A stretch of DNA of 64,000 nt. Source: Clusia tigrina. Taxonomy: Eukaryota; Arthropoda; Insecta; Diptera; Clusiidae. The notes under the pieces are model-generated. The model saw only the letters and a list, made by a program, of their open reading frames with translations, did no database searches and was not told where the DNA came from. Positions 34,303 through 44,686 of the stretch are shown piece by piece. The DNA lies in contig OV050030.1 of the NCBI GenBank assembly GCA_920105625.2, forward strand, positions 87,725,570 through 87,789,569. Reading direction: 5' to 3'. Both the position numbers and the translations under genes were made by a program. Each line of letters starts with the position of its first letter. Position 1 is the stretch's first letter.

Positions 34303-35112
34303 ACTGCTACAATTTGACACGCAAGACACATTTGCAGAGGACAGTATAGAGAAATTTTGTCAAGAATACGCAGATATTTTCCACTTAGATGACGATGTCC
34401 TGACAGTCAACAATTTCTATGAACAACATTTAGAGGCAACAGATAAAAAACCGGTATACATAAAAAATTACCGTTTGCCACACACACAAATGGAAAATAT
34501 AAATGAGCAAGGAAAAAATCTGCTGAAACAAGAAATAATTGAACATTCAATTAGTGCTTATAACTCACCACTACTTGTTGTACCGAAAAAGAGTTCCGAT
34601 GATTCCAAACAGTGGAGATTAGTAGTAGATTTCCGCCAATTAAATAAAAAGTTAGTGGATGATAAATTCCCAATCACAAGACTAGAAGACGTACTGGACA
34701 AAATAGGCAGGTCCAAATACTTTACAACCTTAGACATGACTAGCTCGTTCCATCAAATCCCTCTAGATTACGAGTCAAGACATTTAACAGCATTTTCAAC
34801 TGCTGATGGTCACTATCAGTTCAAAAGACTACCCTTTGGTCTAAAAATCTCTTCGAACAGCTTTCAGCGTATGCTAACTATCGCATTAGCAGGATTAGAG
34901 AGTAATGCTTTTCTTTACGTAGAGGACATAATTGTTTTCGGTAAATCTATAAAACATCATAATGATAATCTAGTAAAAATCTTTAACCGAATAAGAAAGT
35001 ACAATCTGAAATTAAATCCGAAAAAGTGTAATTTTTTGAAACCAGAAGTAATTTTTCTAAGTCACTTAGTTACCGCTAATGGAGTAACAGCTGATCCAGA
35101 AAAATGTAAAGT
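34303..35112 (+). pseudogene. pol: C2 reverse transcriptase, truncated
   Basis: Same blocks as C1, including the YVED catalytic box (about 34918). Truncated after ADPEKCK at 35112, before the connection domain. Confidence 0.85.
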
Positions 35113-35229
35113 GAATGAATAAAGTGAAATGTACAGTGAATTTAAGGGCTTGAGTTTTAGAGTGCACGCAGTGGAAGTGGATAGGAAAGGTATTCCGGCC
35201 GATGGGATAATTGGCCGCGATAATCTTTG

Positions 35230-35676
35230 GGGCTGTTGCGTTCTCCGAGCGTTAGCTGTGGCAATGCGCGCTGCAGTTGCCTGTCACCTGTAAATACTTG
35301 CCAGACCTGTAAAACACTTGCCGACTGCGGCGTAAACACAACTCACACCGTTTCGCTTTCGGAAATATACAACTTCGATTTATTCTTAATGCACTCTTAT
35401 TTACATTCTTAATTCTAGCTACATAATTATTTTTATAACCTACTTAGGTGTTCCAATTACGCAAGTGTTGACCCAAAACAATTATCGCAATGAACCAATT
35501 CATACAAAATGCCAATGGTGCATTTTAGCCCTAGTTTTTGTGTCACTGTGTTATTGTAACACCTGTGAAATTCATATATGTAATATTAAATATAGCTACA
35601 ACCGGTCGATAGGCTACTTGGGTTGTGACGCGAGTCAAATACTCGTAGGTAGTCGTATCTTGACTCGCAACAGGGC
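35230..35676 (+). mobile_element. Solo LTR of a third LTR retrotransposon family inside D
   Basis: 35234-35672 (439 bp) begins TGTTGCG and ends CGCAACA, a perfect 7-bp terminal inverted repeat in the TG...CA form. It is flanked by the 4-bp direct repeat GGGC (35230-35233, 35673-35676). Removing it and one GGGC restores continuity with A1 at 1931-1937. No coding capacity. Family not identified. Confidence 0.85.
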
Positions 35677-36895
35677 CACACCATACTGGATGCGCTCGAG
35701 AAGCAGTTATCATTTTATGATAATAATAAGAATATAATTCTCACTCTTCCATTAAATTCATGGCAGGAAGGAACCGTGAATAGGGTTAAGAATTGTATGG
35801 AGGTAGTGAATAAAAGGTCAACTAGAGTAGTTACTATGCATGTAAATACGAAATTTAGAACCGTTGTTTTGCACAAGCAGCAGCTAGCGGAGGGCGTATA
35901 TATGGGAGAAACCATAAAGCACGTTGACAAGGGTAAGGTGTACGCTTGCCTACTAAATGGATCAGAAGAGGACTACTATATGGATAAGGATTTTAGGCAT
36001 AAGTTCACTAGCTATGATAATTTTAAAGACTCTAATTATAGATTGGTTAATTAGATTAAGCAGGTAGATGTAAGAAAAAAGATGGAGAGGGAGCTAGAAT
36101 CACTGAAGTTAGACCCAAGCGTAAATTCAGAAGAGAGGGCATCAATAGAAGCCTTTTGTACGCCATTCCATGACATATTTTTGCTGGAAGGAGAGCAGCT
36201 GACGTATACATCAGTGGTAGAGCATGAAATACCTACGAGTACTAGAGTGATTCAACCACCAATTAACCAGAAACCGTACAGATTGCCACAAGCTCACAAA
36301 GATGAGGTAAACAGGCAAGTAGAAGGAATGTTAAAGGATAACATAATTTCACCGAATATCTCGCCTTGGAACTCACCAATAATTGGAAATGGCCGTCGAT
36401 TTTAGGAATTTGAACGACGCCACTATCAAGCAAGTGTTTCCGATACCAAGGATAGACGAACTTCTGGATCAATTGGGACACAGTAGATATTTTTCTACAC
36501 TTGATTTAGCGAGTGGCTACCACCAAGTTCTGGTGGATACCCAAGATAAGCAGAAAACCGCGTTCAGCACCGGTTTAGGGCATTATGAGTTTAATAGAAT
36601 GCCGTTTGGATTAACAGGAGCACAGGCTACCTTCCAACGGCTAATGAACCTTGTGCTGACAGGCTTACAATGGTTAGATTGTTTTGTGTATCTGGATGAT
36701 ATTGTAATTTATGGGAACAACTTGCAGCAGCATTCGTAACGCTTGTGCAAGGTGCTCCAGAAATTATGAGAACACAATTTGAAATTGAACACGGAGAAAT
36801 GTCAATTTTTACGAAGAGAGGTGGTTTGTTTAGACCATCGTTGCTCAGAGGCAGGAGCACTGCCTGACCCGCAGAAGGTTGAATGCGTTAAAAAT
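35673..36895 (+). pseudogene. pol: Copy D linker and reverse transcriptase
   Basis: 35776-36054 is the linker. 36082-36405 leads into the RT with a small deletion near 36385. 36383-36739 has VDFRNLND, LDLASGYHQ, MPFGLTGAQATFQ and YLDDIVIYG, plus a short extra segment (LVLTGLQWL) not in A2. Ends in TAA and then the shared deletion junction near 36897. Confidence 0.83.
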
Positions 36896-38170
36896 TTTGC
36901 GATGCGGACGCACTCAGCATAGTAGCGCAGGCACAGAAGGTATCAGTAGAGCAAACGAAGGCCAAAGCAAGGTCAGATAAGGAGAAGGCCCAGATAATGC
37001 AAGAAAATAAAATTGATGCGACAAGAGATGTTAGCAATGCAGGTTTCGATGCCAATGAACAAACAGACAGTAATGTGGATTGGTTGGAGGATAAAAAATA
37101 TATCCAGGCTTTGTTAAAGGGTTTCCATGATTCACCTCTAGGGGGGCGCCAGGGATTCTGGAAAACCCATCACAGGATTAGGCGAGTATGTGGATGGAAA
37201 GGTATGCTCCGAGACATAAAAAAGTATATAAAGAGTTGTCCGAAATGTCAGGCCAATAAGAGTTCAAGGCTAACAAAGATGCCAATGGTGTTAACTGACA
37301 CACCGAAACTCAAATGGCTGTCAGGGCTCAAGGAGTTCAAAGATGCCAATGGTGTTAACTGACACACCAAAACAGCCATTTGATAAAGTTCATATGGATA
37401 TTGTAGGTATTTTACCTGAGACAGTTTCGGGAAGTAAATACGAGTACATCTTGACGTTCCACCACGATTTCTCAAAGTATATGGCATGCGTGGCTATACC
37501 GGATGCTGCAGCAAGTACGGCAGCCAGGGCATTCTTTGACGAAATTATAGCACGGTACAACATACCTAAGGTTTCGATAACCGACAATGGTTCAAATTTT
37601 GTATCTAAACTATTCTCAGAAACTTGTAAAATGCTGGGAATCAAAAAATTGCATATAACACCATATCATCCACAGGCGAATGGCTCATTGGAACGTAGTC
37701 ATCGACCTCTGGCCGAGTACTTGCGCAGTTTTGCCAAGGAAGACGGCTCGAATTGGGATCAATGGTTGACTACTGCAATGCATGTACACAACAATACTGT
37801 GCATGTATCAACGAAATAAACTCGGTTTAGTACACTCTACGGATTTGATTTCAACATGCCGGCAAATTTGAAGCGCAAATGTGCACCAGTGTACAATGCT
37901 GTCGACCCCAATAAAGTGCAAAAGTATCAGGTACAGCGAGCTCACGAATGGCACAAGATTGTGCCAAACGGGTAGCCAGGAAAGCCTACAACAAGGCACT
38001 AAACCCAGTAGTATTTCATGTGGGTGACCAGGTACTAATGAAGAATCAGGCAAGAAGAAAGAAATTCTAACCTGTTTGGATTCATCCGTATGTAGTAGCA
38101 GAGATGCGCAGCCCAGTTACAACAATCGTAACAATTAATGGCAAGCATAAACAGCAGCATAATAATTTAT
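36896..38170 (+). pseudogene. pol: Copy D integrase
   Basis: Zinc domain 37130-37260, interrupted by a 64-bp tandem duplication. The catalytic D residues are in VHMDIVGIL (about 37395) and SITDNGSNF (about 37575), with E in NGSLERSH. A TAA at 37817 and frameshifts near 37945 break it. The C-terminal domain runs to about 38170. Confidence 0.83.
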
Positions 38171-38797
38171 TTAGTTGTTCCACATGAGACCATACAATTA
38201 AAGACATGTGTTAATAGTGTTTTACCAGTGTAAACACAAGAATAACAAAGTAAACAAACTGATATCGCGTACGTGTGTATATCAAATAGCACAGCTCCTA
38301 GCTCCTTTCAAAGTCAATGCCAGCAGAAGTGTGCCAATTAAACTCGGGCGAGTAAAAATTTACGTAATGTAAATATGCTTATTAGGCACTATAGCCAAAT
38401 GAAGCACCGTAGAGAAAAATATTTTTTAAATATTAAATAATAAAAAAGTGTTCATTGGACGTAATTCAAAAATAAAATTATAAGACAGTCGTGGGTAAGT
38501 AATATAAAACTAAACTTAAAATATATACATACGGCAATTTATGCACTGAAATTCGACGCGTAAGCCTTAACGCCAGGCAAGGGAACCGCTGGTGAAGTAA
38601 GTATATATATGTATACATGTGTATAAGATACAGATTGAATGTACGAACGTATATTTTTAAAAAAAAAGTAAGTATATAGAGACATACGATGGGAAATTGG
38701 GAATTTGCAGATATTTACATACTGCAGCAGGCTACATGTAAATATACATAGATTTTTGCGGTTTATTGCCTAGGAAATTAGCGTGTGGGGAATTGAA

Positions 38798-38836
<39 letters not shown>

Positions 38837-40042
38837 GTAAGAGGTTAACCAACATCCAGGAGACCGGTAGATGAAATTCAAGAGCAGCGAACAAAAATCT
38901 GACTGAATAAGAAGAAGTAAGAAGACGTAGAAGAAGGATTATCAGTAAGCCGCAAAGGAATAAATACGAGATTTGCAACGATGATGTCCCGAGATAGTTT
39001 TTGGTTGGAAGAAAAGGAAAACGAAATTAGTGGAAATTCATTTTTATACGAAAGAGTGGAAGAGCTTCTAACTTCCCATGTGCGAGATGACGACGATTTA
39101 ATACTTATGAAAAAATGGAGATGGTACCGGCTGAATACAAGAATCTCTATCTAACAAGTAAAAAGCTGATAATACTTGAGTTTAATTGCATAACTGACAA
39201 AATGGCATGAAAACATTAACATTTAGGTTGTCAGTATAGAAAATCCAAAGTGTCTGCCATTGTTACATATGTCAGTATGTATATTGTTTTATTGTCTAGA
39301 AAGAGGAAGAGATAATTTTGGCCAAAACCCGATGATACTCCGTAATTTTAGATAGAAACGGTTACTGCAACAATATCAGCCACAACTACCATCGTTCAGA
39401 TAGCTTCGTAGAATATTCTCCTAGCGCAAAAAAATCGTTTTAACCACGAAAAGATCAAGCACAACATAGCCAAGCTTTATCGGCTAACTTCATAACTTTT
39501 TCCTCAATTAAAAAATGTCAAGTCACTTACTAAGCGAATATTTATTTCGACTTCGTCAAAAGCGCATCTACTCGCATAAGCTTGCATCATCATTGTAGAA
39601 GTGGGGGATATGCAGAGTTCATCGAGGGATTTCACTCCGACAACGACGACCGTCAACCGAAGCAACAGGTAGCACAGGTCGCAGTATAATGTAAGATTAG
39701 GTATAGAATAGAATTGTGTTATTGCTAGTAAAATTTATATAGATGTTTTTTATATAAGCCAGTGAGAAACGAATCAATGAAGGACCAACATATAAAAAAA
39801 GGGAAAAGAAAAAAATTTAAATAGATAAAAATAAAATAACAAAAGTAAAATAAAGAAAAAAACTACAAAAGAAAACAAAAGCTAAAGGAAGAAAAATATA
39901 TAGAAAAGAAAAGTATACAAAAAATTTAAAAAAATTAAAAAAACCATGATAGAACCCAAATAAAACGATTTAAAAGAAAAAAAAAAGAAAACAAGGTATA
40001 CAGAAATGTTTACAGTGCAAGAAAAATATTGTAAATACTCAT
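38171..40042 (+). other. Copy D 3' region
   Basis: About 115 bp at 38172-38287 has no counterpart in A1/A2. 38288-38800 matches A1 4065-4600 weakly. A (TA)16 tract lies at 38800-38832. 38833-39600 has no counterpart in A1/A2. From about 39600 similarity resumes with the 27-codon tail (39606-39689) and the A-rich tract before the LTR. Confidence 0.6.
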
Positions 40043-40059
40043 TAGAAAGAGGGGAGGAA

Positions 40060-40584
40060 TGTTGTGAGTTAGAAACAAGCTACCTGCGCGTAGTTGACTC
40101 AGAGGACCGACTCCTAACAGACACTAAACATTGGGTGTGGTTAGCTTTACACAATTAAGTTATTTAAGAAAGCACATATTTTTAGGGAGCGAGTATTGCA
40201 AATAACCAGAATCTATGTATTAATTATTCTGTAAACTTTTAGGGTGCTACATTTCCGCAGTCTCGTCGACGAAGGGCATTGGAATTTAGAATGCACCGTC
40301 GACCTTTTTACAGTAGAGTAGATCAGTTGGCTTGACCACCTGACATCAATTAACAGGTGCGAAACTGGAACACCAGAAAGGTCAATACGTAGACTGAAAG
40401 TATTATTTTTAAATAGTATATAAGAATTACGATTTTAAGAATAAATCTGCTTGATGTTTTAACGTAAAAGAGTGATGTAGTGTTTTATTTAACAAGAGTG
40501 ATTTTAGGTTTGCAAGTACACGCGCGCCCAGAACAGGCAGCAAGAGGACGCTCCTCAAGGACACCAGCAAACACGGACAAAACA
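40060..40584 (+). repeat. Family A LTR of copy D
   Basis: 525 bp, TGTTGTGAG to AAAACA, preceded by the polypurine tract at 40043-40059. A single promoter module: imperfect dyad near 40326, TATATAAG 40417-40424, AATAAA 40440-40445. Represents the LTR form without the 300-bp duplication. Confidence 0.88.
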
Positions 40585-41033
40585 ATTGCTACAAATTGAA
40601 GTTCATAAAATTTACTTCAAACATAAAATCATATACTATGAAAATTCGGAAAATTTTGTGTTCATGCTTGTACATATTCATAAATGTACGTAAGAGTGGT
40701 ATAATTTGTAATAGAATTTTGTTGTAGTATTTCAAAATTGGTCTTTAGTGCACAATCTTTCTCTCTTTGAACACACTCACAAATTGTTTGATCGTTTGCT
40801 GCGAAAGTGAAAATATGAAATAAAGTTTGTCAAGAATTAAATAAAGTTTGAAAAGAGGTAAAAGAATCGTGCGTTTGATTTCTCCCCTTCATAATATAGT
40901 ATTTCTTTATTGTTTTGATTAATTTGTTTGATTCATTTCCTTCAATCAATGTATTTACTAATGAACAGTAACAAAAAAAGATAAATATTTAACTTATGAT
41001 ACTAAAAACATAACAAAAAAAAAAATTGTAAAA
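40585..41033. other. No gene seen
   Basis: AT-rich flank between the copy D LTR and the Tc1-like element. A repeated ATAAAGTTTG motif occurs near 40822 and 40844. Nothing else recognised. Confidence 0.5.
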
Positions 41034-42762
41034 AAATGTGCTGTCAGGAAAGTGTTTTTACAATTCGCTTTGGAACTAATTTAGCTGCACAATGCATTTA
41101 CCGTTCTGATATTGATGCTTCACTATGCTTTGTGCGCATTTTAGACGCAAATGAATCAAAAAGAGTTGTTCTTTGCTAATCGAATGCAGCATTTTTAGCA
41201 AAATTATTATTAATTTTAGATGCCTGGAAAAATTACTTCATTTGATATAACTCAGTTGATTTACTATAACCAACGTATCCGAAAAAGTGTCCCAGAATTG
41301 TCCGAGACTTGTCATTGACCAAACAAACTATGTTTACGCCGAATCCTCATTCCGTGAGGTCTCCCGCCCGGTGTTTGGGACACCATGCTGACGGTCGTTC
41401 GCCGCATTCTTTGCACGGACAGTACGGACCAAAAATTCACACTGTGCGAAGGACATCAAACATATAAAAGAAATAATAAAATAAGTTGTGAATTATTTTG
41501 TATAAACAAGAATTGTACCTTATAATTTGTGAAAAATAAAAACAAAAACTAAATATCAAGATCTAAATTGTTAACTAAAAATACAGTCCACCTCACAAAT
41601 CAACAAACTATTTATAATACTTTAAATCGCGTAAAAAAGGAGCATAGTCTGTAGCCAAAAACCTCGAACTTCTGTGCGCACAATATATCAGATAGAGCAG
41701 AACGCATTTTGGTATGGAAAGGAGTCGAAAATCCGCAGATTTCTACGAGAGCCCTTTCAAGTCAACTCTAAGAAGAAAGCGACCTTGAGTTTACCTACGA
41801 AACAGTAAGGCAGCACGAAACAGTAAAGTACCAATACACAAAACACAATACATTGAAAAGTTTATTGTCTTTTGCTAGGATGTACTTTGTCAAACCGAAT
41901 GACAATTGGGATGACGCTATATTTTACGAAGATACCAAAATCATGCTTTACTATAATGGTGTTCCTAATAGATTGTGGCGACAACCGTTAAACGCATTGG
42001 AAAACTGAAATATTATATTATTTCCAATATTTAAATTCGGCAAACTCTCTGTCATGGTATCGGGGTGAATATCCAGTAAAGGAGTAGGAGAACTATATTG
42101 CATAGAGAATGAAATGGATGCAGACAATATTTGGATATTTTCAAACGCTATTTGGTAAAAAGCGCAGATCATTATGGCTTCAATATTGATAACAATCCGC
42201 AATTCAAGTTTCATCAAGGTAATGACTCAAAACTTAAGGCGCATATGGTGTGGGTTCTTTATAATTAAAAAAAGTGTTAGATACGGCAGTCCAGAGTCTA
42301 CACTTGAACCCCATTGAACATTTGTGGGAGCTTTTAAGAACAAAGGCGGCCGAGAGGCAACCAAAAGGTGGTGCAGAGCTCAAAATTGTAATACTAGAGG
42401 AATGAAATAAAATAACAAGCGAATATTTTGTGCAGAAGTTGATTGATTCCATGAGGAGAATACTACAAGTCGTTATAGATGCTAAATATTAAAACCTTTT
42501 ATAGTGCTAATTTTCTTTTCTTTCTTTAATTTTTATAAATAAGTTCTGATTTAAAAACACGTTCTTGACAACAAATTTTTTGACCACTTTTTGTTTTTGT
42601 TAATATTAGTCTCTTTGTTGTTAAGAATCATTAGAAAATACATAAATTAAATGAAATGATTTAAAAAAATTAATCAAAACAGTAAAGAAGTACTATATTA
42701 TGTAGGGACAAAATCAAATTAACGAATTTTTTACCTTGTCAAAACACTTTCTTGACAAACTG
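41034..42762 (+). mobile_element. Decayed Tc1-like DNA transposon
   Basis: About 1.7 kb, the usual Tc1 size. The right end reads TTGACAAACTG followed by TA (42763). Its reverse complement matches the left end near 41043-41064 at 20 of 22 positions (TGTCARGAAAGTGTTTTKACAA). A second direct copy of the AAACAC.TTCTTGACAA core lies 187 bp inside the right end (42555), suggesting an IR/DR-type terminus. The exact left base is uncertain. Confidence 0.75.
41220..42492 (+). pseudogene. Tc1-like transposase remnant
   Basis: Starts MPGKITSFDITQLIYYNQRIRKSVPELS (helix-turn-helix N-terminus). It then picks up after about 200 bp of foreign-looking sequence (41330-41560) with LLTKNTVHLTNQQTIYN, NPQISTRALSSQL, DNWDDAIFYED...LWRQP, FGKLSVMV and HLNPIEHLWELLR, and ends DAKY at 42492. 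The first catalytic position reads YED instead of SDE and the second Asp is replaced, while the final Glu (NPIE) remains. Stops and frameshifts throughout. Confidence 0.75.
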
Positions 42763-42964
42763 TACAAAATCTAAAGAGTAAATTTTGCTAATATTTGTAT
42801 TTTTTAAATATATTGATGTATCCACAATTTCATGACAAATTGAATTCTGCTCCACTTTATATTTAAAGAAGCCAGACCGCACATAAAATAAAAACTCCAA
42901 TGCTAGACATGAAGACAGATTTTTATGGTTCTTATGGCACAATTCGCTACCTGCCAAATTGATC

Positions 42965-43235
42965 GAAATACAATAATATCATTGCTCTCCAAAATCCGAA
43001 GCTTGCTTGTTTAAAAATCTTCAATATACATATGTATATACATAAGTATATACATACATAGTACATATTCTATCCGAATTAGTCAAAATATTCAATTATT
43101 TTGAGAGATCATAAATACATAATTAAAATTTGTTATAAAAAATAATTTTATTTATATACATATATTATAAATTAAACATAAATATATTTAAATATCAATT
43201 AAAATATAAAAAATTACATATTTAGCATTTCAATA

Positions 43236-43266
<31 letters not shown>

Positions 43267-43544
43267 GAGAGAGTATTGAAATGCTAAATATGTAATTTTT
43301 TATATTTTAATTGATATTTAAATATATTTATGTTTAATTTATAATATATGTATATAAATAAAATTATTTTTTATAACAAATTTTAATTATGTATTTATGA
43401 TATCTCAAAATAATTGAATATTTTGACTAATTCGGATAGAATATGTACTATGTATGTATATACTTATGTATATACATATGTATATTGAAGATTTTTAAAC
43501 AAGCAAGCTTCGGATTTTGGAGAGCAATGATATTATTGTGTTTC
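42965..43544. repeat. Near-perfect 580-bp palindrome
   Basis: Arms of about 280 bp read toward each other around a CT/TA/AG-rich centre at 43250-43260. I compared the outer and inner parts and found about one mismatch per 90 bp (for example TACAATA against TGTTTC-side at the outer end, GAGAGATC against GAGATATC). No coding capacity. No flanking target duplication identified. Confidence 0.9.
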
Positions 43545-43551
43545 TTATATT

Positions 43552-43646
<95 letters not shown>

Positions 43647-43656
43647 CATTTCAATA

Positions 43657-43725
<69 letters not shown>

Positions 43726-43746
43726 TAGAGAGAGAGTATTGAAAAG

Positions 43747-43817
<71 letters not shown>

Positions 43818-43830
43818 AATATAAGAAACA
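43539..43830. repeat. Second palindrome built on (TA)n, sharing the first one's core
   Basis: Outer arms TGTTTCTTATATTCTTATAT (43539-43558) and its complement (43811-43830). Inner arms AGCATTTCAATACTCTCTC (from 43645) and its near complement (to 43747). Between them are long (TA)n runs (43553-43644, 43671-43722, 43748-43812). The inner arm sequence is also the heart of the 42965-43544 palindrome. Confidence 0.85.
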
Positions 43831-44040
43831 AAATGAAAAACCAATTAATCTCCATATGCAAATGAGATCCACACAATATCAATATTAAAAATGGTGGCTC
43901 CAACAAAAATTTTTATACTAGTTTTTGAAGCAACATTTGAAGATTTTGTACTAAACAGGGGAATGTCGTTCATAATATATCGTATTTGGTTCTAATGCCA
44001 ACTCTGAAGTCGACGTAGCTGTTTGAATATTGTTTGATCG
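43831..44040. other. No gene seen
   Basis: Transition from the palindrome to the LINE fragment; AT-rich and without a recognised feature. Confidence 0.4.
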
Positions 44041-44337
44041 TATATACCACCAAATAGTCCTATAGACTTGTCTGCTTCTCATTTAAAAAATCTAAGTTTT
44101 ATAATAGATTCCTTAGATTCAAATCAGCACTGTATAGTTTTAGGTGATTTTAACTTAGGCAATATATCGTGGGCTTTTGATGATAATAATTTATTGCCTT
44201 TTAACATCAAATCAGATATTGAATCCATGGTAATGAATTATTTTCTATTAAATTATTTTCGTCAACTTTGTGAAAAACTATGTAAACTGGATTTTGGACA
44301 TAGTGTTTGCAACAATGGAACTGATACCTACTTGTGA
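44041..44337 (+). pseudogene. LINE 1 endonuclease fragment
   Basis: Open from about 44041 to 44337. The GDFNLGNISW motif is the conserved Asp-Asn block of LINE endonucleases, which nick target DNA to prime reverse transcription. Upstream catalytic blocks are missing. Confidence 0.75.
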
Positions 44338-44686
44338 AATTAACATAGCGCGTATAATAAAGTATGCATCATAAAGCGTTGACTATCAAATTTGAGTTTT
44401 ATAAATTTGATTAACTAGCAGAGGACTTTTCTGAAAAAGCAGACTTTCGAAAAGGTGATTTCACCAAAATAAATGAGTCATTAAATAGTATTAACTGGTC
44501 TGTTTTTAATTCTTTTGAGGCATATAATTTTATTTGCGCAGCATTTCCTAATGCAATTCTAAAATTCGTTTTTAAAAAAAATCAATTATTCGGTAAAAAA
44601 AAAACACCGCCCTGGTTCAATGCCAAATTATCGCATATGGAAAAAAATTTAAAAGAGCGGGTCTAAATTCTGATCGGTCGGTATTC

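Larger units (their letters stand above)
30498..35112 (+). mobile_element. Family C element C2, 3'-truncated
   Basis: 5' LTR 30498-30990 (493 bp, same deletion as the C1 5' LTR), primer site at 30991, leader ORF, mini-ORF, gag, protease remnant and RT. It stops at 35112 within the RT, corresponding to C1 about 18098. RNase H, integrase and 3' LTR are absent. It sits at the same integrase position of A3 as C1 does in A2, so it is a duplicate of C1 rather than a new insertion. Confidence 0.92.
35132..40584 (+). mobile_element. Family A copy D, 5'-truncated, with one LTR
   Basis: Starts in the protease-RT spacer (matching A1 about 1838) after about 19 bp of filler behind C2. It continues through RT, integrase, a 3' region partly unlike A1/A2, polypurine tract and LTR. 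More diverged than A1-A3 from one another. It carries the same RNase H deletion junction, a solo LTR (35234-35672), a 64-bp tandem duplication in integrase (37275-37402), an extra roughly 115 bp near 38172-38287 and (TA)n at 38800-38832. Confidence 0.88.

Noticed and set aside
35234..35672. Solo LTR interpreted as a MITE
   Set aside because: TG...CA ends and a 4-bp duplication fit an LTR better than a DNA-transposon derivative.
41441..41460. CACACTGTGCG resembling the Transib right end
   Set aside because: Only about 10 bases match and no partner end or CGNCG duplication is present; most likely chance.
42965..43830. CRISPR or satellite array
   Set aside because: The repeats are inverted and few, without regular spacers; this is a palindrome, not an array.
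43443..43906. ORFs of alternating Ile-Tyr on both strands
   Set aside because: Translation of (TA)n microsatellite, not protein coding.
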